Of a stretch of 64,000 nt of DNA, positions 49,497-59,830 are shown piece by piece. Under the pieces are notes generated by a model. It saw only the letters and a list, made by a program, of their open reading frames with translations. It had not been told where the DNA came from and did no database searches. Source of the stretch: CAWEWH01 sp963812775 (lineage in GTDB: Bacteria; Pseudomonadota; Alphaproteobacteria; Rhizobiales; Beijerinckiaceae); NCBI GenBank assembly GCA_963812775.1, contig CAWEWH010000009.1, positions 620,001 to 684,000 of the forward strand, given 5' to 3'. A program made the translations under genes and the position numbers. Position 1 is the first letter of the stretch; each line of letters opens with the position of its first letter.

Positions 49497-51234
49497 TCAG
49501 AAGATTGCCGGCTCCGGCGCGGACCGGCCGAATTGGCTCTCGAGGAAATCGAAGTCGCAGCCTTCGTTGGCCTGCCGGATGTGCTTTGAGAACATCCAGC
49601 CGTAGCCGCGTTCGTAGCGTGGCGCGGGCGGCTTCCAGGCCGCCCGCCGCCGCGCCAGTTCCTCGGCGGAGATATCGAGGTTGATGCTGCGGCCGGCAAC
49701 GTCCACCGTAATGCGGTCGCCGTTGCGCACGAGCGCCAGCGGTCCGCCGACGAAGGCTTCCGGCGAGACATGCAGCACGCAGGCGCCGTAGCTGGTGCCG
49801 CTCATGCGCGCGTCGGAGATGCGCAGCATGTCGCGCACGCCCTGCTTCAGCACCTTCTTGGGGAGCGGCAGCATGCCCCATTCCGGCATGCCCGGGCCGC
49901 CCTGCGGGCCGGCATTGCGCAGCACCAGCACATGGTCGCCCGTCACGTCGAGGTTTTCGTCATCGACAGCCTTCAGCATCGACGCGTAGTCGTCGAACAC
50001 CAGCGCCGGCCCGCTATGTTTGAGCAGGCGCGGATCGCAGGCGCTCGGCTTGATGACGCAGCCGTCGGGCGCCAGGTTGCCCTTGAGCACGGCGAGCGCG
50101 CCCTCGCTGTAGATCGGCTTGTCGAGCGGACGGATCACGTCGTCGTTGTAGACGGCCGCATTGGCGATGACCTCGCCGAGGGTGCGGCCGGTCACCGTCA
50201 AGGCGTCGAGATGCAGGAAGTTGCGGATGCGCGTCATCAGCGCCGGCAGGCCGCCGGCATAGAAGAAGTCCTCCATGAGATAGGTGTCGCCGCTCGGCCG
50301 CACATTGGCGATGACCGGCACCTTGCGGCTCATCGTCTCGAAATCGTCGAGGCCGATGTCGTGGCCAGCGCGCCGACCCTGCGCGATGACGTGGATGATG
50401 GCGTTGGTCGAGCAGCCCATGGCCATGGCAACCGCGATGGCGTTCTCGAAGGCGGCGCGGGTCTGGATGCGGGCCGGCGTCAGGTCCTCCCACACCATCT
50501 CGACGATGCGGCGGCCCGACTCTGAGCACATGCGGATGTGGTTGGAGTTCCGCCGCCGGCGTCGAGGAGGCGCCGGGCAGCGACATGCCGATGGTCTCGG
50601 CGATGGCCGTCATGGTGCTGGCCGTGCCCATGGTCATGCAAGTGCCGTAGGAGCGGGCGACGCCGCCCTCCACGCCGGTCCATTCGTCGGGCGTGATGGT
50701 GCCGGCCCGCCGCTCGGTCCAGTATTTCCACACGTCCGAGCCGGAGCCGAGGACGCGGCCGCGCCAATTGCCGCGCAGCATCGGCCCGGCCGGTACGTAG
50801 ATGGCCGGCAGGCCGGCGCTAGTGGCGCCGAGCAGCAGCGCCGGCGTGGTCTTGTCACAGCCGCCCATCAGCACGACGCCATCGACCGGATGACACCGCA
50901 GCAGCTCCTCCGCGTCCATGGCCAGCATGTTGCGGTAGAGCATGGTGCTCGGCTTGACATAGATCTCGGCCAGCGACAGGGCCGGCAATTCGAGCGGGAA
51001 GCCGCCCGCCTGCAGGATGCCGCGCTTCACGTCGTCGACCCGGTGCTTGAAATGCGCATGGCACGGATTGATGTCCGACCAAGTGTTGATGATGGCGATC
51101 ACCGGCCGGCAGCGCCATTCCTCGGGCGCGTAGCCCATCTGCATGGCGCGCGAACGGTGCATCGAGCTGCGCAGGTCGTCAGGCGCGAACCAACGCGCGC
51201 TACGCAGCGTCTCAGGCGTCTTGCGGTGTTTCAT
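49497..51234 (-). CDS. IlvD/Edd family dehydratase (one frameshift)
   Basis: This protein of about 579 residues belongs to the dihydroxy-acid and sugar-acid dehydratases that use an iron-sulfur cluster. Visible blocks are NTWSDINPCHAHFKHR, VLMGGCDKTTPALLLGA, SYGTCMTMGTASTMTAIAE and, after a frameshift at about 50548 (an extra base in TT), MGCSTNAIIHVIAQ, SDARMSGTSYGACVLHVSPE. The CDKTTPA form and C-terminal YGWMF suggest an aldonate (arabonate or xylonate type) dehydratase rather than valine biosynthesis. It opens a minus-strand operon with an ABC importer and is divergent from a 2-hydroxyacid dehydrogenase. Confidence 0.86.
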
Positions 51235-51326
51235 GAAGGGCGGCTCTTGCGGAGCGAGACGGGGCTTGTCACACGTTACTGGCGTCCCGGAGGGGCCGCA
51301 AGCCGGACTTCCATCAGGATGCAAAC

Positions 51327-52301
51327 ATGTCTCCTGCCTTGCCGCCGCAGACTGAATTGACCATCGGCTTCGCGCACGTCGCCTATGCGCTGGCAAGCGA
51401 GTTCGCCTCGCGCGGCACCGGCATTCGCCATTTCGAGATGCGGACGGGTGACGATCTCGCCGCGCGCGTCGCGGAGCTCGACGTGCTCGTCGTGTCGGGG
51501 CTTTGGCGTAACGAGCTCATCGCGCCGGCCAGCCGCCTGCGCTTCATCCAGTCGATCAGCGCCGGCACCGACCAGTACGACCGCGCCGCGCTCGCCGAGC
51601 GCGGCATCCGCCTCGCCAGCGCACAGGGAACCAACGAGCGCGCTGTCGCCGAGCACGCCATGGCGCTCATCCTCGGCCTGACGCGGCAGCTGCACGGCGC
51701 ACGCGACAACCAGCGCGCCCACCGCTGGCGCGGCATGATTGCCGATCGCGACCGCCGCGAGGACGAGCTTGCCGGCAAGACCGTCGTCATCGTCGGCTTC
51801 GGGCGCATCGGCCGTCGGCTCGCCGGTCTGGCGCGGGCCTTCGGCATGCATGTCATCGGCGTCCGGCGCGGCACCGAGGGGGCGGCCGACGCGCACGAGC
51901 AGGTGCGGCCGGAGCGCCTGGCCGACATCCTGCCGCGTGCCGATGTCGTCGTTCTGACCTGTCCGCTGACGCCGGAGACGCGCGGCCTCATCGGCGCCCG
52001 CGAGCTCGCCGTCATGCGGCCCTCGGCGCTTCTCGTCAACGTGGCGCGCGGCGCCGTCGTGCACGAGGACGCGCTCATCGCCGCGCTTGCGAACGGGCAG
52101 ATCGCCGGCGCCGGGCTCGACTGCTTCCTTGAGGAACCGTTGCCGCAGTCTTCGACGCTCTGGGGCATGGATCAAGTCATCGTTACGCCGCACACGGCCG
52201 GCGAGACCCGGCGCTACGAGGCCAACGTCGTCGATCTCCTGCTCGACAATCTCGAGCGGCTGCGGCGTGGCAATTCAGCCCTGCGCAATGAGATTGTCTG
52301 A
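51327..52301 (+). CDS. D-2-hydroxyacid dehydrogenase
   Basis: This 324-residue NAD(P)-dependent enzyme has the nucleotide motif VIVGFGRIGRRLAGLAR, the catalytic Arg region LLVNVARGAVVHEDAL and the catalytic His in VTPHTAGE. It reduces a 2-keto acid or oxidises a D-2-hydroxy acid. It is divergent from the IlvD-type dehydratase, so the two likely share a regulatory spacer (51235-51326) and one pathway: a 2-keto-3-deoxy acid from the dehydratase could be related to its substrate. Its 3' end overlaps the C-terminus of the convergent radical SAM gene by about 27 bases. Confidence 0.9.
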   Translation: MSPALPPQTELTIGFAHVAYALASEFASRGTGIRHFEMRTGDDLAARVAELDVLVVSGLWRNELIAPASRLRFIQSISAGTDQYDRAALAERGIRLASAQGTNERAVAEHAMALILGLTRQLHGARDNQRAHRWRGMIADRDRREDELAGKTVVIVGFGRIGRRLAGLARAFGMHVIGVRRGTEGAADAHEQVRPERLADILPRADVVVLTCPLTPETRGLIGARELAVMRPSALLVNVARGAVVHEDALIAALANGQIAGAGLDCFLEEPLPQSSTLWGMDQVIVTPHTAGETRRYEANVVDLLLDNLERLRRGNSALRNEIV

Positions 52302-54084
52302 TGGCCCTACCGCGAGCGCCACGCCGGGCGCCTGACGAATTCCCTCGAGCCGCCGCTGCTCCTTGACGTAGTTCTGCGCCGCTGTAGAGCGAAACAGATC
52401 CTTGGTAACGACATCGTCGTCGCGCACCGGCGTCATCGCCTCGTCGGTATATTCGTGCCGCTTCGGATCAACCGAGATGCGCCACCACGTGAAGCTGAGG
52501 CGCCCCAGAAGGGCGAGCCAGCGAGTTCTGCTTGACAAGCGTCTCGACGGCAAAACGCGGATAGAAGATCCATGCCGGCTCGATCGGCAACGATGGCCGG
52601 CGGTCCCGCCGGAACTTCAGCCTGAAGAATCCGGTCTCCAGTGCGTGGATGCCCTCGATATAGAGCGCGGACTTGAACCACACGGTGAGGTACATCAGAT
52701 TGAAGACGCTGATGCGCGCCCGGGTCGCCGGATTGGCGGCGGCGCGGCGAAACACCTTCTTGATGTGCTCCATCGTATAGTAGCGATCCCAGGCGCGCCG
52801 ATAAACTCGCTCCCACTCCTCCCGTGACATGCGCGGATGCGCGGTCGTCACGTGGTTCAAGTCGTACTTGTTGAGGTCGGGGTCCATGGCCACGCCCTTG
52901 CGGAAGAGTTTTTGGTGATCCTCCGAGCCGGGCAACGGTGTCAGCAGGAAAAACTCGAGGAGATCGATCGGCAGTTCCTTCTTGATGACGTCGATGTCGT
53001 GCAGGATCCGCTCTTCGGTGTCGTTAGGAAAGCCGAGGATATAGCCGGCATAGATCATGACGCCGGCGCTTTTCCAGGCGAGCAGCATCCTGCGATATTC
53101 GGTGATCTTGTTCTGCGGCTTCTTGGCGCCGAGCAGGCTGTCGGGATTGATGTTCTCCAGCCCGACATAGGCGTGCTTGACGCCCGCCAGCGCGCATTTC
53201 TCGACGAAGGCCGGCAGCCGGTGGCACAGCGTATCCACCTGGATGGTCAGCGAGAACACCAGCCGCTCGACGCGCCGCAGATAGATGAGGCGGTCGAGGA
53301 TGATCTCCCAGTCCTTGTTGCGCGCGAAATTGTCATCGGTGATGAAGAAGCGGTTGAGCCCCTGCGCCAGGTTGCTGCGCACGATCTTCTCGATGTCGTC
53401 GGGGGTCCGCCTCCGCGACTTGCGGCCCTGCACGTTGATGATGGTGCAGAACGAGCACTGGTAGGGGCAGCCCCGGCCGGCATCGAAGCTCGTCACGTTG
53501 CCGAATGTCCGGAATACGCGGTCTGTCGTCAGGATCGGGCCCGGCGTGCCGGCGATCGACGGCAGCTCGGCCATATAGTCGTAGACGGGCTTGAGACGGC
53601 CGGCCCGCGCGTCGGCCAGCACCTCCCCGAGCCGCTCTTCGGCCTCGCCGGCAAACAGCGCGATGCCGGCCGCGCTCGCCTGCCGCAGGCCCTCGTCATC
53701 GCCGCCCAACATCGACATGACGCCCGAGACGTGGAAGCCGCCCATCGCCACCGTGACGCCGAGCTTGCGCAGCGCGAGCCCGATGTCGAGCGCCCGTGGG
53801 AACTGGTTGGACTGCACGCCGACCAGCATCACCATGCCGGAGCCGGCCGCGTCGATGAGCGCCTTCAGCTGCTGCGGACGGATGCGGGTGTTGGTCTCGT
53901 CCATGGGGTGGATGACGAGTTCGGTATCAGGCCCGAGGACACCGCGCTTGCCGCAATCGAGCGCCAAGCTGTAGAGCGCGGCGAGCGAGTTCGCCGGTAT
54001 GGCGGAACGCCACCACTGGATGACATAGCCGTCATCGTCATAGTGCGATGGCTTCACCAGAACGAGCGCGAACTGCTTCGCCAC
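52275..54084 (-). CDS. B12-binding-fold radical SAM protein (one frameshift)
   Basis: The N-terminal 170 residues have a B12-binding-like Rossmann fold (VMLVGVQSNQFPRALDIGLAL). The radical SAM core begins with GRGCPYQCSFC, the CxxxCxxC cluster motif, near residue 212. The last 80 residues are in another frame: after about 52512, where removal of one C from a CCC restores the frame, LGRLSFTWWRISVDPKRHEY continues to the stop at 52275. The corrected length is about 602. Members of this large family modify hopanoids, lipids or other metabolites; none is assigned. The gene stands alone, between catabolic and cell-surface regions. Confidence 0.82.
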
Positions 54085-54272
54085 AGATGCCCCCCGCGGG
54101 CGGCACGGCCGCCCGATCCCTGTCTAGCACCTCGAGCCGTGGCAGCGCGACAGGGATTCACTGCCGTGGCGCGGCGATTGGCGTCCGAGGCGGCTCTGCG
54201 ATAGATCGGAAGGATGGTGAAGGGGCGTGACCGGGAGATGCGGTCAAAGGACAAGGTCGGGAGCGGGCTGCC

Positions 54273-55794
54273 GTGAGCGTCCGTGCCAGCCCGACGGCCG
54301 CCGTGCCCGCCGGACGGCGCGTCGTGAACTGGCGGCTTCTCACTGTGGCGGCCATGGCACTGCTTCTCGCTTTCCGCCTCGTGGCGCTCGCCGTGGCGCG
54401 TATCGAGCTCGAACGTCGAGGAGGCGCAGTACTGGGACTGGTCGCGCGAGCTGGCGCTCGGCTATTTCTCCAAGCCGCCGCTCATTGCCTGGCTGATACG
54501 CCTGTCCGACTTGGTCTGTGGTTCCAGCGAGTTCTGCATCCGGGCGCCCTCCCCGCTGATCTACGCGCTGACAAGCCTTCTCGTCTTTGCGGCCGCGGCG
54601 CGCCTCTACGACGAGGCCACGGGATTTTGGGCCTCGCTCCTGCTCGGCCTCGCACCGGGCACCGCCGTCTCGGCTCGCCTGATGACCACCGACGTCCCGA
54701 TGCTGTTTTGCATCGCGCTATTCCTCTACGCGCTCGTGCGCTTGCGCGAGGCGGGAACGGCGCGCTGGGGCGCCCTTGCCGGCTTGGCGCTCGGCGTCGG
54801 TCTCATGGCCAAATACGCCATGGCCTTCATGCTGCTCGGCCTGATCGTCCTTGCGGTGGTCGCGCCAAAGGAGCGGCGTTGGCTGTTCAGCCGTCAGATG
54901 GCGCTAGCCCTTCTGGTCGCGATCGCCGTCGTGCTGCCGCACTTTCTCTGGAATGCCGCAAGCGGCTTTGTCACCGTGGGGCACTCGAGCGAAGTGGTCG
55001 GGCGCGGCGGCCTCGGCATTCGCATCGGCAACGGTCTCAAATTCCTGGCCGCTCAGTTTGCGATCATGGGACCGTTGGTCATGGCCGCCTTCCTGCTGCG
55101 CGCCGTTGGCCGCCGCCGCTCCGAGTTGCCTGATGCCGACCGGCTGCTTCTCAGCCTCGCGGTGCCCGTCTACGTTGCGGTGACGGCGCAAGCGACACTG
55201 TTCCGCGCCTACGACAATTGGGCGGCCGCCGGCGCTCTCCCGGCCTTCATGCTCGCGGCCGCGGTGCTGATGCGTCTGCATTGGACCCTTCCGGCGGCGA
55301 GCGCCGCCTTGGGGGCGGCCGCGCAGATCGCGCTCGCTGTCGCAGACACGATGCCGGAACGCATCGTGCTACCCTTCGTGCGCGGGACACAGCCCTACGC
55401 AAAGTTGGCCGGCTGGCGTCAGCTTGCGGAAGCGGCGCAGCAAGCGCGCCGGCAGACTGGCGCGGAAGCGATTGCCACCAATTCACGCGCCTTCGCCGCC
55501 GAGCTGACCTACTATGCTCGCCTTGCGGGCGTGGAGGTTCTGGCGTGGGGCCAGGAAGGCCGGCCGGCACACCATTTCGAGTTGACGCGACCACTGACGG
55601 GTCGCACCGCATCGCGCCTCATCTTCGTGACCGAATGTCCGTTCGGCGAGCGGCTTGCCGCCGGCTACGCCGGCGTCATCGCCTACGAGTCCGCCAAGGC
55701 GCCGACGGCGCGCGGCCGCGCCTACCTGTTCCTGCTCGATCAGCCGCGCACGGAACTGTTGCCGCGGCTTGCCCGATGCCTCCCCCCGTCATGA
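54273..55794 (+). CDS. GT39/ArnT-like membrane glycosyltransferase (one frameshift)
   Basis: This protein of about 507 residues is a polytopic membrane glycosyltransferase of the ArnT/PMT type. The N-terminus from the GTG at 54273 gives one helix, then the frame shifts at about 54412. In the corrected frame EEAQYWDWSRELALGYFSKP appears, with the acidic catalytic region typical of the family. Many helices follow, and the C-terminal soluble part is seen in QTGAEAIATNSRAFAAELTYYAR. Such enzymes use polyprenyl-phosphate sugars in the periplasm. A similar gene converges from the other strand, ending ten bases away. Confidence 0.8.
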
Positions 55795-55804
55795 TCCGAG
55801 ACAT

Positions 55805-57399
55805 CTACGGGCAACTCGATCGCGCGGTCGGTGACGGCGCGAGCAGTCCCACGTGGAAGAAGGTGGGTGCGTAGCCGGAAAAGCGCGTCGGCCGTTCGAG
55901 GCGAGCCGTCTCCTCGACGCATAGGCCGCCGTATGGCCGGCCAGCGTCGATCGGCAGAAGCGACACAAGCGTCCCGCCCCTCGATCGATAGTCGGCGACA
56001 TCGATCCAGGGCGCCCGCCGTGGGTCGGCGGCATGGAAGACGCTCGGCCGAAAGCGGCTGAACAACGCGACATTGCTGCCCAGCGCGCGATCCTGCGGCG
56101 ATCCGAAATGGCTCGCTTGATAGACGAGCGGGGTTGCCCGGCGCGCCTGCCAGAACGCGTCGACGAGCCGTCCATGCGCCGGCCCATCGTAGGCGAGAGG
56201 ATAGGGAGCCTTGCCGGCGAATGCGCCTTGCAGGATCAGGATAGGCTGCGCCGACGCCAATGCGGCGACCAAGAGCATGTACAGCAGACATGCAGCACGA
56301 GGCACCGCGCCGGCCGCGAACGTCGCGCGCCAGCCACGGACACAGCAGCACAACCAGGAGGCCGGACGCGATCGGAAACGGGTATCCCCACTCGGTCGGG
56401 GCGTTTTGCGCCGTCGCCAAGGCGCCGAGCACGGTAAGCACGGTCGGGCCGACGACCACAAAGGCCAGGAAGCGCACCGCCTCAGCGCGTCGCGGCGTGG
56501 CCGCGTCAGGCCGATCCTCGGTGGCGCCAAGCCGCAGGCGACCGGCGGCCAGTGCCCAGGCTGCGACGACCGCGGCGAGCGGCAGATGCGTCGCCAGCTG
56601 ATGGGCGATGAAGATGGCGGCGTGCGCAAGAGCGGCCAAAACCGATGCGGTGGCCTTCGATTGCGCCGCGTAGGTGAGCGGCTGGGCGCTCACCTCGAAG
56701 AGCCAATAGAGATGCGGCGAGACGACGGCGAGAGCCGCGCCGAGGCCGATCCAAGGTCCGGGGTGACGAAAGACCCAGCGGCGCCCGGGCGTCAGCACGC
56801 AATAGAGGGCGATGGCGGCGACGAGGATCAGGATGGTGTATTTCGCGAGCGTGCCGAGCCCCACGGCGACACCGAGCCGCAGCCACGACGACATCCGTGG
56901 GTTTTCCAGCGCCGCCCACGTGAAGGCGATGGTCCACGCCCAGAACGGCAGGAGAGCCATGTTGGCGCTGTAGCGCAGCGACTTGTACGTGAAGGCAAAG
57001 ACGAGCTCGAGCAAAGCGACGGCAAGAAAAGCGCCCGCCGCGCTGGTGAGGCGACGCGCCAGCCACCACACCGCCGCGAAGCCGGCAAGCACACAGGCTT
57101 GCGGCACGAGAAAGACCGCAAAGCGCGAGACGCCGAGGAACTCCACGCTCGAACTCGATGAGCCAGGCGGAAAGCGGCGGATGCTTGTAATAGCCGAGCT
57201 GCCATTCGCGGCCCCAGAACAGCGCCTCGCCGGTGTCAGTAGGAACCGAGCCCGCCAGCAGCGCCGGCATTGTGATCCAGAAGACGCCATGCGCGAGCAG
57301 GAAGCCGAGCGTCACGATGTCGAAGCAGTCACGCAGCGGCCGCCGCAGGCTGCTGCGGCCGAGTTGCGGCGTGTCCTCTGTGGCGGGAGCCGTCGTCAA
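55805..57399 (-). CDS. GT39/ArnT-like membrane glycosyltransferase (two frameshifts)
   Basis: This second polytopic glycosyltransferase of about 530 residues starts at a TTG at 57399 with AGGAACG upstream. The acidic catalytic motif region is TGEALFWGREWQLGYYKHPP. Frame changes occur near 57150 and 56320; the middle segment carries a dozen helices (FLAVALLELVFAFTYKSLR) and the end reads GGTLVSLLPIDAGRPYGGL. It faces the homologous gene at 54273-55794, so the two form a convergent pair. Both probably add a lipid-linked sugar to an envelope acceptor. Confidence 0.8.
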
Positions 57400-57435
57400 G
57401 GTCGTTCCTGTGACGGTTCCGTCGACAAGGTGCGT

Positions 57436-57753
57436 TCAGTCGCGCCAGATGGAAATCTGCGCCTCACCACGAAATGTCACATACAGGCGGAACGTCGGCT
57501 CCTCGATCGCTGGGCCTCCGATCACCCCGCATTTCAGCCGCATTATGTTGCCGCGATCGTCGGCGCCGATGAATTTCGTTTCGCGAATCTCTGGGCACGA
57601 AGCGCCGCCCCGCTGGATCTGTTCCGCCAGCCTCTTGTTGACCGTATCGTCGAAAACGGGTGGTCCCTGCTGCGCGAGCAATGCGCCCGCGAGGAGGGCC
57701 GGCGTGCCGACGATCGCCAGGCCGGCTGCGTTCAAGGATTTCTTCACGCGCAT
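57436..57753 (-). CDS. Small periplasmic hypothetical protein
   Basis: About 105 residues are read from an ATG at 57753, six bases after GGGAG. The N-terminus is a signal peptide (LNAAGLAIVGTPALLAGALL). The mature part is short and contains two Cys residues (SCPEIRETKF; LKCGVIGGP), possibly a disulfide. No family is recognised. It lies just upstream of the glycosyltransferase gene on the same strand and behind the phosphatase gene. Confidence 0.6.
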   Translation of the reverse strand: MRVKKSLNAAGLAIVGTPALLAGALLAQQGPPVFDDTVNKRLAEQIQRGGASCPEIRETKFIGADDRGNIMRLKCGVIGGPAIEEPTFRLYVTFRGEAQISIWRD

Positions 57754-57852
57754 CGCCAGCTCCCGGCGCAAGCCTCGCCCGGATTCGCCGCTCCTTCGGG
57801 CGTACCGACGACTATAGCAATCAAGAAGGCGGCGTCGCAAACGCATCGCTGC

Positions 57853-58585
57853 TCAGCGCCCGCTCCCGTCGCCGTTGGCGGCCAACAGCCGCCGTCTGCG
57901 GCCGAGGCGCGGCACGAAGCTTTCCTTGAGGGCTGCCGGGTCGTAGCGGGATTTCGACCCAATCGAGGAACGCAAGTCCGCGCGCCTCCCCGTCGCGCGC
58001 AAAGGTGTCGAAAAAAGCGTCGAGCACACCGGTGCGCGTCCAGCGCATGTGCCCGTAACGCAGGTGGAGCTGCGCCCTGGCGTCGCCGGCCGGCCGCTTC
58101 TCGTGGATGAGCAGAAACAGCGCCGCAGCAAGCCCGGTGCGGTCGGCGCCGGATTTGCAGTGGATCAGCGCCGGATACGCGATGTCGCTGAACAGCCGTG
58201 CCGCCCAACGTATGGATTCCCGGCGCGGCGCGCCACGCGCATAGAGCGGCATGTCGATCAGGCGTATGCCGAACGCCTCGCAGGCCTCCTTCTCCAGTGG
58301 CCAGCAACCGTATTCGCGCCCGCCGCGAAGATTGACGATGGTGCGGACGCCGTTGCGCGCTGCCCAGGCGATGTCGCGCGGCAGCGGCTGCGCCGAGCGC
58401 CACAGCTTGTCGCTGACGCGATGCCGGTTGCGGAAGGCCAACCGCAGCAAGCCATGGTCGGCGATCAGCATGCTGAGCCACGCCCGCAGGCGCTTGCGCC
58501 GCGTGGTGAGCGGCTTGCGCCAGCGGGAGATACGCTGCTCGCGGCGGCTATATTTGGCGGCAAGCGAACGAAAGGAAGGGGCCAT
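57853..58585 (-). CDS. DSP/tyrosine phosphatase family protein (C-terminal frameshift)
   Basis: This protein of about 243 residues has the Cys-based phosphatase motif HCKSGADRTG (HCX5R) and the upstream region LWRSAQPLPRDIAWAARNGV. It resembles dual-specificity phosphatases found in bacterial surface-polymer loci. Near the TTT at 57952-57954 one extra base shifts the frame; the corrected tail reads SRYDPAALKESFVPRLGRRR and stops at 57853, while the uncorrected frame runs on to 57821 with unlikely sequence. It is divergent from the nucleotidyltransferase gene and could oppose the kinase encoded at 62271-63104. Confidence 0.78.
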
Positions 58586-58657
58586 CGAACCCTGTCGACA
58601 AACGGTCGTAGAACCAATCTAAAGGCTAAGTCCGAGTATAATTGGGGACGCTTGGGC

Positions 58658-59830
58658 TTGAACAGCGAGGCCAAGTCGCAGGCCGCAAAGGCAGTCAGCA
58701 TCACGGCGATCGACGCTTCGGCGGCGTTGACGCGGCTTCTGGGCCGCTGCCTGGCGCTGCGGCACGACAGCGCCGACACCGCGCAACTCCGCGATGAGCT
58801 GCTGGGCAGCAACCAACTGTGGCCGGCGCTGACCAATCAGGCAGCGGAGTTCGGCCTCGTCATGGCCCTCGAGGCGAGCCTGCTGGCCCGCGGCCTCCTG
58901 CCGTCGGGGCTGCTGCCGGCCGCGGTCAGGGGGCTGGCGGCGGACCGGACACTGGTCGCCGGTGCCGCAATGCTGCACGAGCGCCGCGGGTCCCTGGCGG
59001 CCCATCTGAAGGACGTGGTCGGTGCCCTCAACGCGCTCAACATAGAACCCCTCGTCATCAAGGGCGCCCAGTCCCTGCTCACCGGCGAGCCGCGCTGGCG
59101 CTACCTGCGCGACATCGACCTTGTCGTCGCCGGCGCGGCCGCTGATGCGGCCCAGGCGGCCCTCATGGCGAAGGGCTATCGCCCGCCGCAATTCATGCCG
59201 CAACGTTCGCACCGGCATCATCTCGTGCCCCTCGTGCGCCACGACCTGCCCGGCTACGTCGAGATCCACCGCCGCGCCGGCAACCCCTATGTCGAAGCTC
59301 TGTTGCCCACCTCCGAGCTGCTTGCCGCCGGCGAGCGCCACGATGTGGACGGGTTGAGGCTGCGTCTGCTGCCGGCGCCGCTCGGCGCGCTCTACAACCT
59401 GGTGCATCATCATGTCGGGCATTCCGCCGACGCGCGCGGCAATATGAGCATCAAGGGCCTCTATGAGTTTGCCTGGGCGATGCACCAGATGACGGCGCAA
59501 GAGCGCGCCGCGCTCGCCGGCCGGGCAGCGCGGCATCCGCGCCTTGTGGCGGCGCTCGAGTTCTGGATCGCCGCCGCCGCCGATCTCTTCGCTCTGCCGC
59601 TCGCGGCGCCCCTCACCGTCGCCCCTGATGCGCGGGCGCGCTGGCGGCGCACCCTGGCGCGCATGCAGGAGCCGCGTCCCTGGTACAAGTATCCCGGCTA
59701 TGCCGACGAGATCGCCATGGCGTGGCGCTCGAGCCGCATAGCCGCCTGCCCGGGTGGTCGTGGACTTGTCGGGCGCGCCGCGCTGCGCGCCAACGTCGTC
59801 GGCTCCCTGCTGCCGAGGCTCAGGCGTTAG
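58658..59830 (+). CDS. Uncharacterised nucleotidyltransferase (NTP_transf_5 type)
   Basis: This protein of about 390 residues has the core motif of the NTP_transf_5 family: EPLVIKGAQSLLTGEPRWRY followed by LRDIDLVVAG, a nucleotidyltransferase-fold metal site. HRHHLVPLVRHDLPGYVEIH follows and helical sequence ends it. The best start is a TTG at 58658 with GGGGACG upstream; no ATG lies nearby. In other bacteria, genes of this family occur beside PqqD-like, HprK-like and lasso peptide genes as well as in capsule loci. Here it lies convergent with the GT2 gene by a four-base overlap and near the PqqD/HprK/peptide cluster. Confidence 0.8.
   Translation: MNSEAKSQAAKAVSITAIDASAALTRLLGRCLALRHDSADTAQLRDELLGSNQLWPALTNQAAEFGLVMALEASLLARGLLPSGLLPAAVRGLAADRTLVAGAAMLHERRGSLAAHLKDVVGALNALNIEPLVIKGAQSLLTGEPRWRYLRDIDLVVAGAAADAAQAALMAKGYRPPQFMPQRSHRHHLVPLVRHDLPGYVEIHRRAGNPYVEALLPTSELLAAGERHDVDGLRLRLLPAPLGALYNLVHHHVGHSADARGNMSIKGLYEFAWAMHQMTAQERAALAGRAARHPRLVAALEFWIAAAADLFALPLAAPLTVAPDARARWRRTLARMQEPRPWYKYPGYADEIAMAWRSSRIAACPGGRGLVGRAALRANVVGSLLPRLRR

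Noticed and set aside
47212..49605. 797-residue plus-strand frame
   Set aside because: It crosses two well-supported minus-strand genes (binding protein and enoyl-CoA hydratase) and has shadow composition.
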